DNA of 64,000 nucleotides from Mycolicibacterium gadium (lineage in GTDB: Bacteria > Actinomycetota > Actinomycetes > Mycobacteriales > Mycobacteriaceae), in the NCBI RefSeq assembly GCF_010728925.1, contig NZ_AP022608.1, forward strand, positions 5,208,001-5,272,000, given 5' to 3'. The position numbers were made by a program, and so were the translations under genes. Under the pieces are notes generated by a model, which searched no databases, had not been told where the DNA came from, and worked only from the letters and a program-made list of their open reading frames with translations. Positions 1 through 10,577 of the stretch are shown piece by piece; within the stretch, counting starts at the first letter, position 1; every line of letters begins with the position of its first letter.

Positions 1-1132
1 CCTGGAAGGTGCGCTCGACTAGGCCTCGCACCCCGTTCTCAACGGCGTTCCAAGTCTCCCAGGGGCTAAGTTCCCTGCTGAGCAAAGTAAGAAATCGCAT
101 GAAATGGTCGGAGAAAGCAGTGTACCCAGGCCCGGACTTCCGGATCAGCCCTTGTTGGAGAAGACTTTCTGCGTCGTCTTGCGTTGCGGTCAGCTGTGGG
201 CCAAGTACGATCTCCAGCAAAGCCTCCAGGCGGCCGTCTGCTCTCATGAGGTCCTGCAGGTCCGCGTAGTACTGCTGGAATTCAGGCGGCATGGGCTCTC
301 GTAGCGCTCGAACGGCGACATCCATCGGCAGCGGCACAGCCCCTTGCGTCTCCGTCCATAGCCGGTCTAGCAGATGGCTGGCGAGGTAAGGGTGTCCGCC
401 TGACATCTCGAAGAGTCGCGGCACTAACCGCGCACCGTCGCACGAGTCCAGTCGCGCAGCGAGCGCGGTCAAATCTTCCTTATCGAAGCAGGTCAGGTAA
501 ACCGAGCGGAAAATGCCAGGAAATGTCGACTCGACTGGATCCGCCATGTCAACTATCTCCCGCAATTCCCGCCGTGAGGTCGTCACCAAACCAACGTTGG
601 GTTCGGGGTTGTAGGCGATGGCGCGTAACGCCTGGAAGGCGCCCGGCTGTGTCCTGAAAACCTCGCGAGCGGCGTCGAACTCGTCCAAGATCAGCACGAC
701 CCGCAGCCCGCGCTTTCGCACTTGGCTCAAGAATTCCTCCGTCCGAGTCCGCACCTCAAGCCATTCCAGGCCATCGGCCGTGGCACGATCAAAGGAACGC
801 TTCAGGCGCGGATCGATCTCGTCGAGGTGTGGCTGCATTAAGTCCCAAACCTTCTCCACCAGTTGCGTATGGAGGCCCTGGATACCGCCTACGAGGCGCA
901 CATTCATCCAGACGGGTAGCAGATGCGGATTCGCCTCCCGTGCGCGGTCCGACATAAATACCTGATACGCGAGGCTGGATTTGCCGATTCGCGGAGGCCC
1001 GATAATTGCAGTCGCTCCTGCGGTGGCCTGCGCGAGGACCCGTTCCGTGACAACTCGGATGTCCCTTTCTCGGCCGATGTGGCTGCCGCCGTGGACAATC
1101 TGGCCAACGCTCGCAAAAGGATTGTGGCTCAC
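1..1132 (-). CDS. AAA/STAND-type P-loop ATPase, C-terminus outside window
   Basis: I translated the minus strand by hand from a GTG at 1132 that overlaps the stop of the upstream gene (GTGA), and found the frame open to the window edge, so about 377 residues are present and the protein is incomplete. A Walker A motif (GPPRIGKS) lies at residues 45-52 and a Walker B (VVLILDEFD) at about 145-153. A GGHPYL motif near residue 260 is typical of the sensor/winged-helix junction in archaeal-type and STAND ATPases, and a winged-helix-like tail follows. The GTGA overlap with the TPR-ATPase gene implies one transcript and coupled translation. The substrate is unknown. The family is common in conflict systems, but that role is inferred here only from the neighbourhood. 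Confidence 0.8.
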   Translation of the reverse strand, partial: MSHNPFASVGQIVHGGSHIGRERDIRVVTERVLAQATAGATAIIGPPRIGKSSLAYQVFMSDRAREANPHLLPVWMNVRLVGGIQGLHTQLVEKVWDLMQPHLDEIDPRLKRSFDRATADGLEWLEVRTRTEEFLSQVRKRGLRVVLILDEFDAAREVFRTQPGAFQALRAIAYNPEPNVGLVTTSRRELREIVDMADPVESTFPGIFRSVYLTCFDKEDLTALAARLDSCDGARLVPRLFEMSGGHPYLASHLLDRLWTETQGAVPLPMDVAVRALREPMPPEFQQYYADLQDLMRADGRLEALLEIVLGPQLTATQDDAESLLQQGLIRKSGPGYTAFSDHFMRFLTLLSRELSPWETWNAVENGVRGLVERTFQ

Positions 1133-4100
1133 GCGATCTCCCAACTCTTACGTTGGTGTAGCCATTCCGCGAATAAGCCGACTTTGATGCGATAGCGGTC
1201 GCCGGTGCCTTGGACGATCACATCCCGGCGTAAGAGATCCTCTATGATTTGCGGGCCGTTTGGGCGAGCCAGTGCCTTCCGATTGTCGAGGTATAAGTCG
1301 CCTCGATGCCCGGATAGGCTGGCCTTCAACAAGTCAAGGGCGTCTTCGCCGGACACTTCACTGACGTCGGCGTCGCCTGGTGTAAGCAAGTTGTCAAACT
1401 GCTCAAGTGGTAGCGCCCGGTCGCCGGACACCAGCGCTGCGGTGACGCGATCTACATCAGCGGGACCAATCAGCGGTTGCCGCTCGTCGTTCATATGCTG
1501 CACTAGGCGGTTGCAAAACAACTGGATGTAGTAGGGGTTGCGGGCGGTCAGCTCGAGGATGCGCCGCACGGCGTCGCCGCGATAGCGTGACTCGCCGTTG
1601 TCAAGCGGGATCGGCTTCCAAATCAACTTGGTTGCCCACTCCTCGTCCAGGTAGGAAACTTGCTCCTGAGACGCAACTTGAAATTCGTTAGGAAACCTCT
1701 TAAGAAAGCGCGGCATCAGGTCGTTTCCGGCCACCACGCTGCTGAAGAGGTTGCTCTCCAGCATCGCCTTCCACACTTTCATGAAGTCGGGACCGAGCTT
1801 GCCGCGCTCGATTGCCGTGTACAGCACCGTGAACTCGTCAAGCAGCAGCACCATGCGGCAACAGCGGTAGGCCTCGTTGCGCCGCATTGCCCGCTTCATG
1901 TCGCGCATGTAGTTGTTGAAAGAGATCTGCGGCTGGTCAGCGAATTGGCCGAGCTCCGGGCGCGGTATCCCTAGCGGCGGCATGGCGTCGTCGAGTTCAA
2001 GATCCTCGAATTTGCGCCAGAACGCATCCGCAATCGCCCAGCTAAGCATCCTCAGGTCTTGAACGGTCTCTTGCAGGCTTAGCCTGGCTGGGATAAGGGG
2101 AAGCCGCAGGCGCCTCTCTAGGTGGATCAACACCGAAGATTTTCCCACCCGCTTCTGGCCGTAGAGCACCACGCATTTGGTATCTACGTGCTCGAGCGAA
2201 TTGACCAGAACCTCTACGAGCGTGTCCCGGCCGTAGAACATGTCTTTGTCGTTGACCGGAGGTCCCTCGAGGTAGGGATTACGGATCGGCTTCCAATCCT
2301 CGTTCCGGTTGAGTCGCAGGGACAGGGTCTCCGGCTCCGATGCCACCCGCCGCTCCGACCTGACGGTGAATAGCACCTGGTATCGGAAGGTGATCACCTC
2401 CTGTTCGATCGCCCGAGGCGTCACGGTCAGAGCGACCGTACAGGTCTCGGTCTGCTCGTCGCGCAGGCTGTGCGCGACAGGGATAGTGTCGGGAAAGGCG
2501 TGATAGTCGGCTGCGTTATCGAGAACATGAATAACAACATCCCCGACCGGACTGCGGCGCGGCAGGTTAGTGACGCTCAATTGCACCTGAATCGTGGAAG
2601 CCGCATTCGGCGCGTATCCCGATAGAACAGGCGTAACTTCCAGCTGGCTAGGCTCGGCCTCACTCTGAACTTGGGCGAAGTGCCCAGCGAGGGCCGCGTC
2701 CAGCTTTCTAAGCAACGGCACCAGATACTCGAGGCTAAGCCGAGTAGGGAACTCCACGATCGTTTCAACCAACTCAGCGATCCCCGTGCGGATCTTCGAT
2801 TCCAGACGCTCACGTTCCAGGTAGGCGGTTTGCTCCAGGTATCCGTGGACCTCGTCCAGGGTGGCTATTGTCTTCTTGATCCTGTCCGTGTCGAGCGGGG
2901 TGGTAGGGGCGAGACGGTCGGCGTCCTCTAGAAGCTGCTGGTCCTCTCGGACGGTCAGCAGCGGATCGGGCCGGCGGGATGGCAGTTGGAGTTCCTGGCG
3001 TTGCGCCTCCAGCTCGTAGTGCAGTGTCTTGACGCCGTCTGCCCACAGCTGCGCGTAGTCACTCTGCCCGGTCGCGGTGTTCCTCCCGAGGTAGTCCCAA
3101 AGCTCATTGAAGAATGTGTCGCGCAGGGCCTGAACTTTCCAGGTGCGTGAGATCAGCTCAGCACCAACTTTGTTGTCGGCCATATTGATGACTGTCAGCA
3201 AACCGGTAAGGAGCGGACGCCGGAGGTTTTCGTGCTCCAACACCGCGTCCAAGCAGTGCTCAATAGTCTGACGACGCCCCGGCTGTTGCTGCTCGGGCGG
3301 GAGGTAGCTGACGATGAACTGCTTAACTTTCAGTTCTGCCATGTCGTTCCAAGGGCCGAGCGAAACCGCTTCGGCGTAGTAAGTGCGTATCAGTTCACCT
3401 GGACGCCGCTCTGCGCTGAGCAAGTCGCCCATCGCCGCGCAGTACGCACGCAAGGACTGGCGGAAGCGATTGTCTTCTGTGCGACCGAGGTCCCACAGAA
3501 CGCGTGCCGCAGTCAGGTTGTACTTGGCTCGGTCCAATGATTTTTGTGGGCCGAGGTCGTGAATCAGAGCTTCAAGATCGCGGACGTCACTTTCTGAGAG
3601 CCCGCCCTCCTGTACACGGTGCGGATTGACGCCGGCATACTCGCAGCGTTCCAACCGGGACTGCAGCACTAGGCCGATCGAGCCAGTCTGATCTGGTCGG
3701 TATGCCACTTTGGCAGCAAGCACATCAATCTTGTCCCAGATACCGGTGCGAGCAGCCTTGGAGACGTCTTCTGCGATGCGGCGGAACTCTGGGTTTTTAG
3801 GCGCGGAGCTGAGGAGACGGGCGGCTGCGTCCTTGGCTCGGTCCGCGTCACGCTGCTTGCGGTAAAGAACGATGAGGCGCTTCAACAGGCCAGTCTTGGT
3901 TTGATTCGGATATGGGCCAAGCAATAGCTCTTCGAGTAGTTCGGCGGCCTCGTAAAACTGGCCCAGGTCGCTCAGCACTGTGATGATCATGTTCTGGTGA
4001 GGCAGCCGATCATGGACCTCTACCGGCGGCTCTTGTAGCAGTTTGAGCGCCTCGTCGCTGCGCTTTTTCCGGTGCAGCCCCCAGGCCAGACTGCGGACGG

Positions 4101-5496
4101 CGCGCTCGGCGTTGTCACCAGCCGCGATCGCCTGGTGATACAGCTTCTCGGCCTTCGCCCAATTCTTTTCCTTCGTGTCGGCGTACTGTGCCTGGGCATA
4201 GGGGGTGTCAGGGGTACGGGTTGAGTAACTCGCGTGCAGTATCCGCGGAGGGGGTGCAGGCTTGCGGCTCAGCGACTGCTCACGCTCTGCGTTGTCGATG
4301 ATCTCGAGCAATTCTTGGTTGCCCGAATGTTCCGCGAGCGCTGCACGGGCCATGGCGAGCGCCGCCTCGAAACGGCCAAAGTCCAGCTGGCGGCGGGCCG
4401 CATCGATCTGCAGCCGGGGATCCTTGACGGCTTGAGGGGCGGGAGCCGGTGGGATTGGATCGGCAGAGCCACACTCAGGCGGTGCAGCGATGCGCTGAGC
4501 GGCTCCCGGCAACAGGCTGTCCAACACCAATTTGAGGTCTTTGGGCGAGTTGCGTTTCTCCAGAAGTATTGGCTCCAGCGGGTATGCCAGCTCAGGGGTC
4601 AGCTTGAATACTAAGTAAAGGCCTGCGCCAATCGCCACGCTCCGGCGTTCTGCGTTGGCAGACACGGCTGGGCTGAGCGCCGCGACGGCCGCTTCGGTCA
4701 TCGACTCGCGGAGGACCAGCAAGACGAACAGGCACAGGAGGAGGTCAGCCGGGTCGTCGGCTGGCTCGGACGCCAGCACCTGGCCGAGCACGGCAACGGC
4801 CTCGCGGTTTCGTCCCCCTTGGTAGAGCATGACGGCATGATCCCAGGCGTATCGTGCGCCGCTCGGCGCGGCGAGTGCGGCCCACTCCTCGGCCTGCCGC
4901 TTTGCGCTCGGGCCTGCACCGAGATCGAGCAATAGCAGCGCGGCCAGGTTGTAGCCCGGCGGATAGTGCAGATCGTGGGCCGCTCGCACAAGTTCGCGAA
5001 TTGCGAGCCGTACCGTCTCGGGGTTGTTGAGTCGGCGCCCAGCCGCGATGCCGTTCTTGACTTTATTGAGCCTAGTCTGGATCTCGATCAGCCTGCCCTC
5101 CGGAGCAGCTGAGCTGTCAGCTTCGAAGGTGGGGTTGCTGAGCCTCAGGTCCTCGTCGCTAACGGCGTACACGTCCGCGAGGTGGTTCCAGCGCGGGCTG
5201 AGATTTGGACGTGCCGCGGACCCCCGAGGCGTCGCGTGCTGAGGCGATCGCACAGGTTCAAGCGCCTGCACCAGAACGGGTTTGGCCGAGGCCGGAACTT
5301 GGACCGATCCGGCTTGGGCCATCTCGATCGAATCAATTACTTGGGCCGACAGCATGGTCGGCCGTCCCTCCATCATCAGCACTAAGCTGCCGGAGTCGAT
5401 TGCCTCCAGCCGCCCGGTCGCAATCCTGCCCCCACCGTGGACGACTTGGACCACCGAACCAATCGGATACCACCTGCTGACTGCCCCCAAATCCAT
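1129..5496 (-). CDS. Large helical-repeat (TPR-like) protein with C-terminal AAA/STAND ATPase
   Basis: The 1455-residue protein starts at ATG 5496. Residues 1-60 look like a small beta-barrel (SH3/Hfq-like pattern). Residues about 130-900 are alpha-helical with recurring A/L/Y helix pairs that suggest TPR-like repeats. A beta-rich segment (about 950-1060) precedes an ATPase domain beginning FYGRDTL. Walker A (YGQKRVGKSS) is near residue 1115, Walker B (MVLLLDEF) near 1218, and NPYYIQLFCNRL resembles the archaeal-ATPase sensor helix. The C-terminus looks like a winged helix. It overlaps the next ATPase gene by GTGA. The architecture (sensor repeats, NTPase switch, wHTH) is STAND-like. No effector domain is recognised in this protein, so one may lie in the truncated neighbour or outside the window. 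Function unknown. Confidence 0.85.
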   Translation of the reverse strand: MDLGAVSRWYPIGSVVQVVHGGGRIATGRLEAIDSGSLVLMMEGRPTMLSAQVIDSIEMAQAGSVQVPASAKPVLVQALEPVRSPQHATPRGSAARPNLSPRWNHLADVYAVSDEDLRLSNPTFEADSSAAPEGRLIEIQTRLNKVKNGIAAGRRLNNPETVRLAIRELVRAAHDLHYPPGYNLAALLLLDLGAGPSAKRQAEEWAALAAPSGARYAWDHAVMLYQGGRNREAVAVLGQVLASEPADDPADLLLCLFVLLVLRESMTEAAVAALSPAVSANAERRSVAIGAGLYLVFKLTPELAYPLEPILLEKRNSPKDLKLVLDSLLPGAAQRIAAPPECGSADPIPPAPAPQAVKDPRLQIDAARRQLDFGRFEAALAMARAALAEHSGNQELLEIIDNAEREQSLSRKPAPPPRILHASYSTRTPDTPYAQAQYADTKEKNWAKAEKLYHQAIAAGDNAERAVRSLAWGLHRKKRSDEALKLLQEPPVEVHDRLPHQNMIITVLSDLGQFYEAAELLEELLLGPYPNQTKTGLLKRLIVLYRKQRDADRAKDAAARLLSSAPKNPEFRRIAEDVSKAARTGIWDKIDVLAAKVAYRPDQTGSIGLVLQSRLERCEYAGVNPHRVQEGGLSESDVRDLEALIHDLGPQKSLDRAKYNLTAARVLWDLGRTEDNRFRQSLRAYCAAMGDLLSAERRPGELIRTYYAEAVSLGPWNDMAELKVKQFIVSYLPPEQQQPGRRQTIEHCLDAVLEHENLRRPLLTGLLTVINMADNKVGAELISRTWKVQALRDTFFNELWDYLGRNTATGQSDYAQLWADGVKTLHYELEAQRQELQLPSRRPDPLLTVREDQQLLEDADRLAPTTPLDTDRIKKTIATLDEVHGYLEQTAYLERERLESKIRTGIAELVETIVEFPTRLSLEYLVPLLRKLDAALAGHFAQVQSEAEPSQLEVTPVLSGYAPNAASTIQVQLSVTNLPRRSPVGDVVIHVLDNAADYHAFPDTIPVAHSLRDEQTETCTVALTVTPRAIEQEVITFRYQVLFTVRSERRVASEPETLSLRLNRNEDWKPIRNPYLEGPPVNDKDMFYGRDTLVEVLVNSLEHVDTKCVVLYGQKRVGKSSVLIHLERRLRLPLIPARLSLQETVQDLRMLSWAIADAFWRKFEDLELDDAMPPLGIPRPELGQFADQPQISFNNYMRDMKRAMRRNEAYRCCRMVLLLDEFTVLYTAIERGKLGPDFMKVWKAMLESNLFSSVVAGNDLMPRFLKRFPNEFQVASQEQVSYLDEEWATKLIWKPIPLDNGESRYRGDAVRRILELTARNPYYIQLFCNRLVQHMNDERQPLIGPADVDRVTAALVSGDRALPLEQFDNLLTPGDADVSEVSGEDALDLLKASLSGHRGDLYLDNRKALARPNGPQIIEDLLRRDVIVQGTGDRYRIKVGLFAEWLHQRKSWEIA

Positions 5497-5639
5497 GCAA
5501 CCACCGTAGCTATTCTGCGCTCAGGGATTGACCTATTTGCTGAGCCGATCGAGTGCCGTGAGTACAGATCGTGAGGGCGTCGCTTTTCATGCCTGGAGTG
5601 GTTTGCGGTGTGCCAGCCTCACTCTCGTCGCCCCGTTAC

Positions 5640-5885
5640 CACCTGCTGGATCGCTTCGGCGGGGTGGTCACCCAGCCGAGTGGGTACTGTCGTGATGTCC
5701 TTCCTGCTTGTTGGCGGTGCGGTAGTCAACGGCTGAGTGCGTCGGATCGCGCTATAGAACGCTTCGCTGTAGTCGACGAGCGCGGTAGCGATTCATCGAT
5801 TAGTTGTCACAGCCCGCCGGTCGAGCAGTTCTACCGCCTGCATCGATTCGAGGAATGACTCGATCACGGCATGCGGCCCCCTCCC
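5640..5885 (-). pseudogene. Relic of an IS3-type transposase (OrfB C-terminus)
   Basis: Reading the minus strand from about 5875, one frame gives AVIESFLESMQ..ELLDRR followed by a stop. A shifted frame then gives LVDYSEAFYSAIRRTQPL. These two blocks match, in order and spacing, the end of the IS3-family integrase core (ESF..LQ.ELL..R, then ..IE.FYN..R.HS.LG). There are internal stops and a frame change, and no OrfA or terminal inverted repeats are visible, so it is a dead fragment. The match is from memory of the family pattern and is moderate. The rest of 5497-6354 holds no convincing gene. Confidence 0.4.
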
Positions 5886-6080
5886 CGCTATCGTCGCTTT
5901 GAATCGGTGTCCCCGGAACAGAGAACAGGCGCGCAAGTCTCAGACCAATGACTTCAGTCACGGTGCTCACTGTCAACACTCACGCTTTTGTGAAGACTGA
6001 AGCGCCGGGGGCTGAAGCCCTAGCGAAGGCATACGCCCATGGCCGGCGCAGACGACGAAGGGAGAGCCGACCTCTATCGC

Positions 6081-6104
6081 ACGTTTCAAAGGTTTACGAA
6101 ACGT
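6081..6104. repeat. Perfect 7-bp inverted repeat with 10-nt spacer
   Basis: ACGTTTC at 6081-6087 is mirrored by GAAACGT at 6098-6104 in the gene-poor stretch upstream of the membrane protein gene. There is no T-tract, so it is not a classical terminator. It could be an operator or a recombination-site remnant. Confidence 0.35.
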
Positions 6105-6354
6105 CGTACGGGCGGAAGTTAATCTCCCGCCTCCCCGACGTCCAATGCTCAAACAAGCAACACGTGGCCAGCCTGGAGAAGGTTGCAAGTCGCAACTTCT
6201 GCATCAAGGTAGACACTGATGAGTGCTCCCGGTGTCTGCATCCTTCGGCGTATTTTGGGGCATTGGCGTGATCGTATGCAGAGTTGCTGGCGCTGGGCAG
6301 TTTAGAGTGTCGTTCGGGGTGAATCTGGCGCTCAAGGGGAGGGAATTCGTCTTC

Positions 6355-7002
6355 ATGGATTTTGTTAAAGCTGGCTTGATCGTCGCCGTCGTCGCCGTTG
6401 TGGCGACCCTCTTGGGCGCTCACTTCATGCCGAATAACTCAAAGGGTGCTGTCCCATGGATTCTTGGGACGTGCGTCGCGGGCTTAATTGCCTACTTTGT
6501 CATCCCCTCTAGTTCAGCGCCGACGAACACGGGAGGCGACGGTGTAACTGGCCCAGGAGGTCCAACTCCGTCAGTAACCTCAACCACAAACACGAATACG
6601 ACCACGATCCCGTCGATCACTACGACCACACCGTCCGCTACGCCAATCGCTACACAAGTGGACAAGATCGACGTTTACTTGGAGGCACTTCAAGGTCGCA
6701 AAGTCGGTCCGAGTGCCTTCGCGTTCGATCGCAATCTTGATTTCGGCTTGGGTTACGGCTGGACCGGCACAGCGGACGGTGTCGAAGTCGATGGAGAGTC
6801 TTGTCAAATTCGAATGGAGGTTACTGGGCCACAGACTTTCCCTGCCCAACGGAGCGCGAAGTGCTCGGAAGAAGTGCACTCGGGTTTCAGCGGGGCACTC
6901 AACTCGGAACGCATCACAGAAGCGGGCGACTACACCGTCACCATTACAGATGAACTGACCGGCACGGTTGGAACGGCCACTTTTACACTTATCGGGGGGT
7001 AA
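6355..7002 (+). CDS. Membrane-anchored protein with Thr-rich linker and secreted domain
   Basis: I place the start at ATG 6355, preceded by GGGGAGGG about 11 nt upstream, rather than at earlier in-frame codons that add a non-hydrophobic tail. The 215-residue product has two N-terminal hydrophobic segments (about residues 5-25 and 33-50), a Gly/Pro/Thr/Ser-rich linker (about 52-98) and a roughly 115-residue C-terminal domain with alternating hydrophobic strands and two cysteines (in GESCQIRM and SAKCSEE) that could form a disulfide. This suggests an extracytoplasmic beta-sandwich held on a flexible stalk. It converges on jetC with a hairpin between them. I do not recognise the family. It may be unrelated to the defence genes on either side. 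Confidence 0.7.
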   Translation: MDFVKAGLIVAVVAVVATLLGAHFMPNNSKGAVPWILGTCVAGLIAYFVIPSSSAPTNTGGDGVTGPGGPTPSVTSTTNTNTTTIPSITTTTPSATPIATQVDKIDVYLEALQGRKVGPSAFAFDRNLDFGLGYGWTGTADGVEVDGESCQIRMEVTGPQTFPAQRSAKCSEEVHSGFSGALNSERITEAGDYTVTITDELTGTVGTATFTLIGG

Positions 7003-7021
7003 ACCGAAACCGGCCTGCACC

Positions 7022-7045
7022 CACCGGACCGAACAACTTCCGGTG
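7022..7045. terminator. Hairpin between convergent genes
   Basis: CACCGGA (7022-7028) pairs with TCCGGTG (7039-7045) around a 10-nt loop. It lies 20 nt after the stop of the membrane-protein gene and about 90 nt beyond the jetC stop on the other strand. No T-tract follows, which is common for actinobacterial intrinsic terminators. It could act in both directions. Confidence 0.4.
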
Positions 7046-7136
7046 ACCAGCCACGCTGTAATTCGCGACGGTCGAGTAGTCGACCGTAGACACACCGGAG
7101 CCAGCCTGGCCGACCTGGAGCTGCCGACTCCCTGCG

Positions 7137-10100
7137 TCAGCCCCTATGGACTCCAGGAAGCTGGGAGTCATCGGCCAGCATCCGCGAAACGTTGGAGTGC
7201 CAGGCCTCACGATTAACCGCAGTATGTATCCGCACCCTCGGCGCCGCGCTCTTACGCATCTCCTGTTTGATCGACGTGAACTCCGAGATGGTCCGGGTGG
7301 CGACGGTCGCGACGGGGCGGACATTGCGACCCGTCGCCTCGGTCTTGGACACCATCACCACGCTGTCGATGTAGGGCTGGATCGTCGTCGCGTTCTGCAC
7401 GGTCGCGACGATCACCAGCTGGAAGCCGAACTTGCGGAACGCCGACAGCGCCTGCTGCGCGAACTGCGGGTCGGACTTCGAGAACGCCTCGTCGAGCATC
7501 AGCTGCGCGAACACCGGTGTGTTGTCCGTGCTCTCGGGACTCGCCAGGTTGAAGCTCAGCGCCCCCGCCAGGCAGAACGCCATCAACTTCTCCTGCTCAC
7601 CGCCGGAGTTGTCGCCGGCGTTGCTGTGCGTGCGGATCAACTCGTCACCCGCCCACTCCGCGCAGTCGAACGTGAATCGGTTGCGCACATCCAGCGCGTC
7701 GCGCGTCCACGCTTTGTCCTCCGGCGCCGTGGATGCCAGCCGGTTACGCAGCCGCAGGATGTCGGCGTACTGGTCGAGGATCGCCTGCTTGTCGCCCAGC
7801 CCCACCTCGGCGATGCGTCGCGAGATGGACCGCACAATCTCGGTGAGCTCGGCGACCGCGGGCAGCTGCCGCGGGGTGGCGCGCAGTGTGAGCCGGGTGC
7901 CGCGGTTGAACTCCACCGCGCCGAGTCCGGTGTTGACGCGGTCGATCTGCTCGGCGATGCGCCGGGTCTCCTGCTCGGCGACGCGGTGCAGTGTGAGGAT
8001 CGCGTCGGGCGCCTGCTCGGTGACCAGGCGCATCATCCGCTCGTAGGCCTCGGGCAGCTCGCGCTCGTCGATGTGCTTGCACAGCGCGACGTAGTCGTGC
8101 ACCCGCTCGTCGAAATCCTCACTGTCGTTGGGGATCGCGTCGGGGAACGACGTGTCGAAGGTGTTGAGAATGCGGGCCAACTCGTCGTAGGAGCGGCGCC
8201 GGCTCTCGCGTAGCTGCTCGCGTTCCTTCTTGATCGACGTGAACAGCGCGTCGCGATGCGGCTCCGGGTCGAGCAGCTCGAGGCTGACCGGTAGTGCCGC
8301 GGCGTAGCGGTGCAGCAGTTCGGTCAGCGGCTCGGACACGAATGCCGGCGAGAGCCGCTCCTGCAGGTCCATCAGCTGGGTGCGACGGTGGTCGAGGCTG
8401 TCGCGGCGGGTCTGGATCGCGCCGCGCCGCGTCATGAATTTCTGGATCTGCGACCAGCATTCGTCGGCGCGGGCGTTGAGTGCGTCGAGGTCGGGGTTCT
8501 CGGCGAGCAGCAGTTCGTATTGTTCGCGCAGCCGGTCGGCGTGCCCGTCGGCGGTCTCGGTGTCGATCTGGCTCCACTGCGGGTACTGTTCGCAGATCGC
8601 CTTGCACGCGGCGGCGCGGTCGCGCCACTGCTGGCGCTGGGCGGCGATGTCGTCGGCCTTGCGGCGCGCCTTCTGGTAGGTCTCCTCGGCGGCGGCGAGT
8701 TCCAGCGTCAGCGCGTTGATCTTGGCGGTGACGTCGCCTTGGTACAGGTATTCGGACTGCCTGATCTGGCCGCGGTCGTCCTTGATGGCGAGCCGGTCGG
8801 AGTCCTTGTAGAGCCCGGTGTCGGTGACCGCGCGGCGGAAGCGGGCGAAGACGTCGGGGGTGTCGACGCAGATGTGGTCGCCGGCGTTGGCGATGACGTC
8901 GACGGCCTCGGCCGCGCACGGATGCCTGGGATCGACGGCGAACAGCTTGCCCGCCAACGTGTTCGGCTCGGGCTCTTCCGGCTCGGCGCCCAGGAACTTG
9001 ACGCGGACGTGGTGCAGTTGGAGGCGACCGCGCATGTCGGTCTCGTTGACGAAGCGCAGCACCTTCTCCCAGTGCTGGTCGGGCACGAGCAGCCGCAGGC
9101 CCGCGCCCCTGAGGACTTTTTCGACGGCGGTGCGCCAGCGGGTCTGGTCGGGTTTGAGGTCGAGGAGTTCGGCGATGTAGGGGAGGTCGGTGGGGTCGAG
9201 TTTGAGGGTGGCGCAGATGTGGTCGCGCATCGCGATCGCGAACTCGGGCAGCGCGGAGCCGACGTGCTCGACGCGCTTGAGTTCCTTGGCGGCGGCGTCG
9301 CGGGCGATGCGGGCGGACTTCTGCGCGTATTCGGCGTCGGTGGAGGCCTCGCGATGGCGTTCGACCTTGGCGAGCAGGTCGGTGGCCTGGGTGAGCAGTT
9401 CCTCGCGCAGGTTCCAGAACTCGTCGGCGGTGTCGGGGACCTCGATGTCCTGGGCGGCGAGCAGGTCTTCATAGGCGGCGCGGCGGCGGGTGATCTGCTC
9501 GGCTTCGGTTTCGGCGGCGGTCACCTGGGACTGCAGCGGGGCGAGGTTGGCGCTGGAGCCGCTGATCTGGGCGTTGAGCGAATCCGCTTCGGCCTTGGCC
9601 AGATTGAGGCTGCGGGTGACGTCCTCGTACTCGTTCTCGAGCTGGTCGATGGTGCCGTCGAGGGTGGTGATCTGGGTGGGGCATTGGGCGAGGCGGACGT
9701 GGTCGGTGAACGCGCGGACCATGGGCGCGTCGACGAGGTCGATGATGCCGAGGTCCGAGGATTCGGAGGCGTAGCGGTGGTGGATCTGCTCGATGTCGCC
9801 GAGGATCTTGCGTTTCTTCTGCGCGACGGCCAGCAGTTCGCGGGCCTCGACGAGGGGGTCGATCTGCTTGAGGGCTTCGGGGAGGCGGGCGAGGCTGTCG
9901 GGTTCGTCGAGCATGAACTCGCGGACGAATTGCTCTAGTCCGCCGACGCTTTTCAGTGACTTGGCTTTGCCGAGGAGCTGTTGGGCGGCGTCGGAGGCGC
10001 GGATGCCGATGGTGGCGTACAGCTGGGCGAGGTATTGCGATTCGACCTTGGTGGAGAAGCGCCAGTGGTCGGTGAAGACCTTGGCGTCGAAGCGGCCGGC

Positions 10101-10577
10101 GGCCCAGCGGTTGCAGACGTCCTCGATGTCGAGGTCGTCGTCGCCGAGGACGAAGCGGCTGGACGAGTCGTTGCGGGATTCGCCGGTGAGCCATTTGAGG
10201 ACCAGGCCGGTGACGGTGCGGCCGGAGTCGCTGGCGTAGGTGACGGCGACGGCCGACCAGGCGGTGCCGTCGCCGCGCAGGTACATGACGCGGCTGGTGC
10301 CGCCGTCGCTGCGCTGGCCCCAGGCGCCGCGGACGTATTTGTCGACGGTGCGGCGGCCGGCGCTGGAGCCGGCGGCGGTGTTGTCGCCGGAGGCGTTGAA
10401 GTTGCGTCGGTTGAACGGCAGGAAGCCGAGCGAAATCGCGTCCAGCAGTGAGGATTTGCCGCTGCCCGAGGCGCCGGCGATCAGGGCGCCGCCGGAGCTG
10501 AAGGGGATCGAGTGGTAGCCGTCGAAGACGCCCCAGTTGATGACCTGCAGCCGTGCGAGATGGAATTGCTCAGCCAT
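7137..10577 (-). CDS. jetC: Wadjet SMC-like ATPase JetC (MksB/EptC-type)
   Basis: JetC is the SMC/MukB-like motor of Wadjet, a condensin-type complex that extrudes loops on plasmids so that small circles are recognised and cut. The 1146-residue protein has an N-terminal Walker A (GASGSGKS, residues 35-42), long heptad-rich arms, a hinge-like middle, then an ABC signature (SGGEQEKL, about 988) and Walker B ([10 protein letters not shown], about 1022). All ATPase motifs look intact. Its ATG overlaps the end of jetB by 8 nt (ATGGCTGA), so the two are coupled. Codon use is uniform and GC-rich, unlike parts of the island. JetD, the Toprim nuclease that normally follows, is not downstream: the next gene is convergent and unrelated. 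Confidence 0.9.
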   Translation of the reverse strand: MAEQFHLARLQVINWGVFDGYHSIPFSSGGALIAGASGSGKSSLLDAISLGFLPFNRRNFNASGDNTAAGSSAGRRTVDKYVRGAWGQRSDGGTSRVMYLRGDGTAWSAVAVTYASDSGRTVTGLVLKWLTGESRNDSSSRFVLGDDDLDIEDVCNRWAAGRFDAKVFTDHWRFSTKVESQYLAQLYATIGIRASDAAQQLLGKAKSLKSVGGLEQFVREFMLDEPDSLARLPEALKQIDPLVEARELLAVAQKKRKILGDIEQIHHRYASESSDLGIIDLVDAPMVRAFTDHVRLAQCPTQITTLDGTIDQLENEYEDVTRSLNLAKAEADSLNAQISGSSANLAPLQSQVTAAETEAEQITRRRAAYEDLLAAQDIEVPDTADEFWNLREELLTQATDLLAKVERHREASTDAEYAQKSARIARDAAAKELKRVEHVGSALPEFAIAMRDHICATLKLDPTDLPYIAELLDLKPDQTRWRTAVEKVLRGAGLRLLVPDQHWEKVLRFVNETDMRGRLQLHHVRVKFLGAEPEEPEPNTLAGKLFAVDPRHPCAAEAVDVIANAGDHICVDTPDVFARFRRAVTDTGLYKDSDRLAIKDDRGQIRQSEYLYQGDVTAKINALTLELAAAEETYQKARRKADDIAAQRQQWRDRAAACKAICEQYPQWSQIDTETADGHADRLREQYELLLAENPDLDALNARADECWSQIQKFMTRRGAIQTRRDSLDHRRTQLMDLQERLSPAFVSEPLTELLHRYAAALPVSLELLDPEPHRDALFTSIKKEREQLRESRRRSYDELARILNTFDTSFPDAIPNDSEDFDERVHDYVALCKHIDERELPEAYERMMRLVTEQAPDAILTLHRVAEQETRRIAEQIDRVNTGLGAVEFNRGTRLTLRATPRQLPAVAELTEIVRSISRRIAEVGLGDKQAILDQYADILRLRNRLASTAPEDKAWTRDALDVRNRFTFDCAEWAGDELIRTHSNAGDNSGGEQEKLMAFCLAGALSFNLASPESTDNTPVFAQLMLDEAFSKSDPQFAQQALSAFRKFGFQLVIVATVQNATTIQPYIDSVVMVSKTEATGRNVRPVATVATRTISEFTSIKQEMRKSAAPRVRIHTAVNREAWHSNVSRMLADDSQLPGVHRG

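Noticed and set aside
5948..6271. 107-residue plus-strand ORF with RRRRR
   Set aside because: No start signal, no domain pattern, and it overlaps hairpins; composition unlike neighbouring proteins.
8310..9938. 542-residue plus-strand ORF
   Set aside because: It lies fully antisense to jetC and is G/V/L-rich with repetitive GG/VG; a GC-rich shadow frame. Other long frames in 7.1-14 kb are rejected for the same reason.
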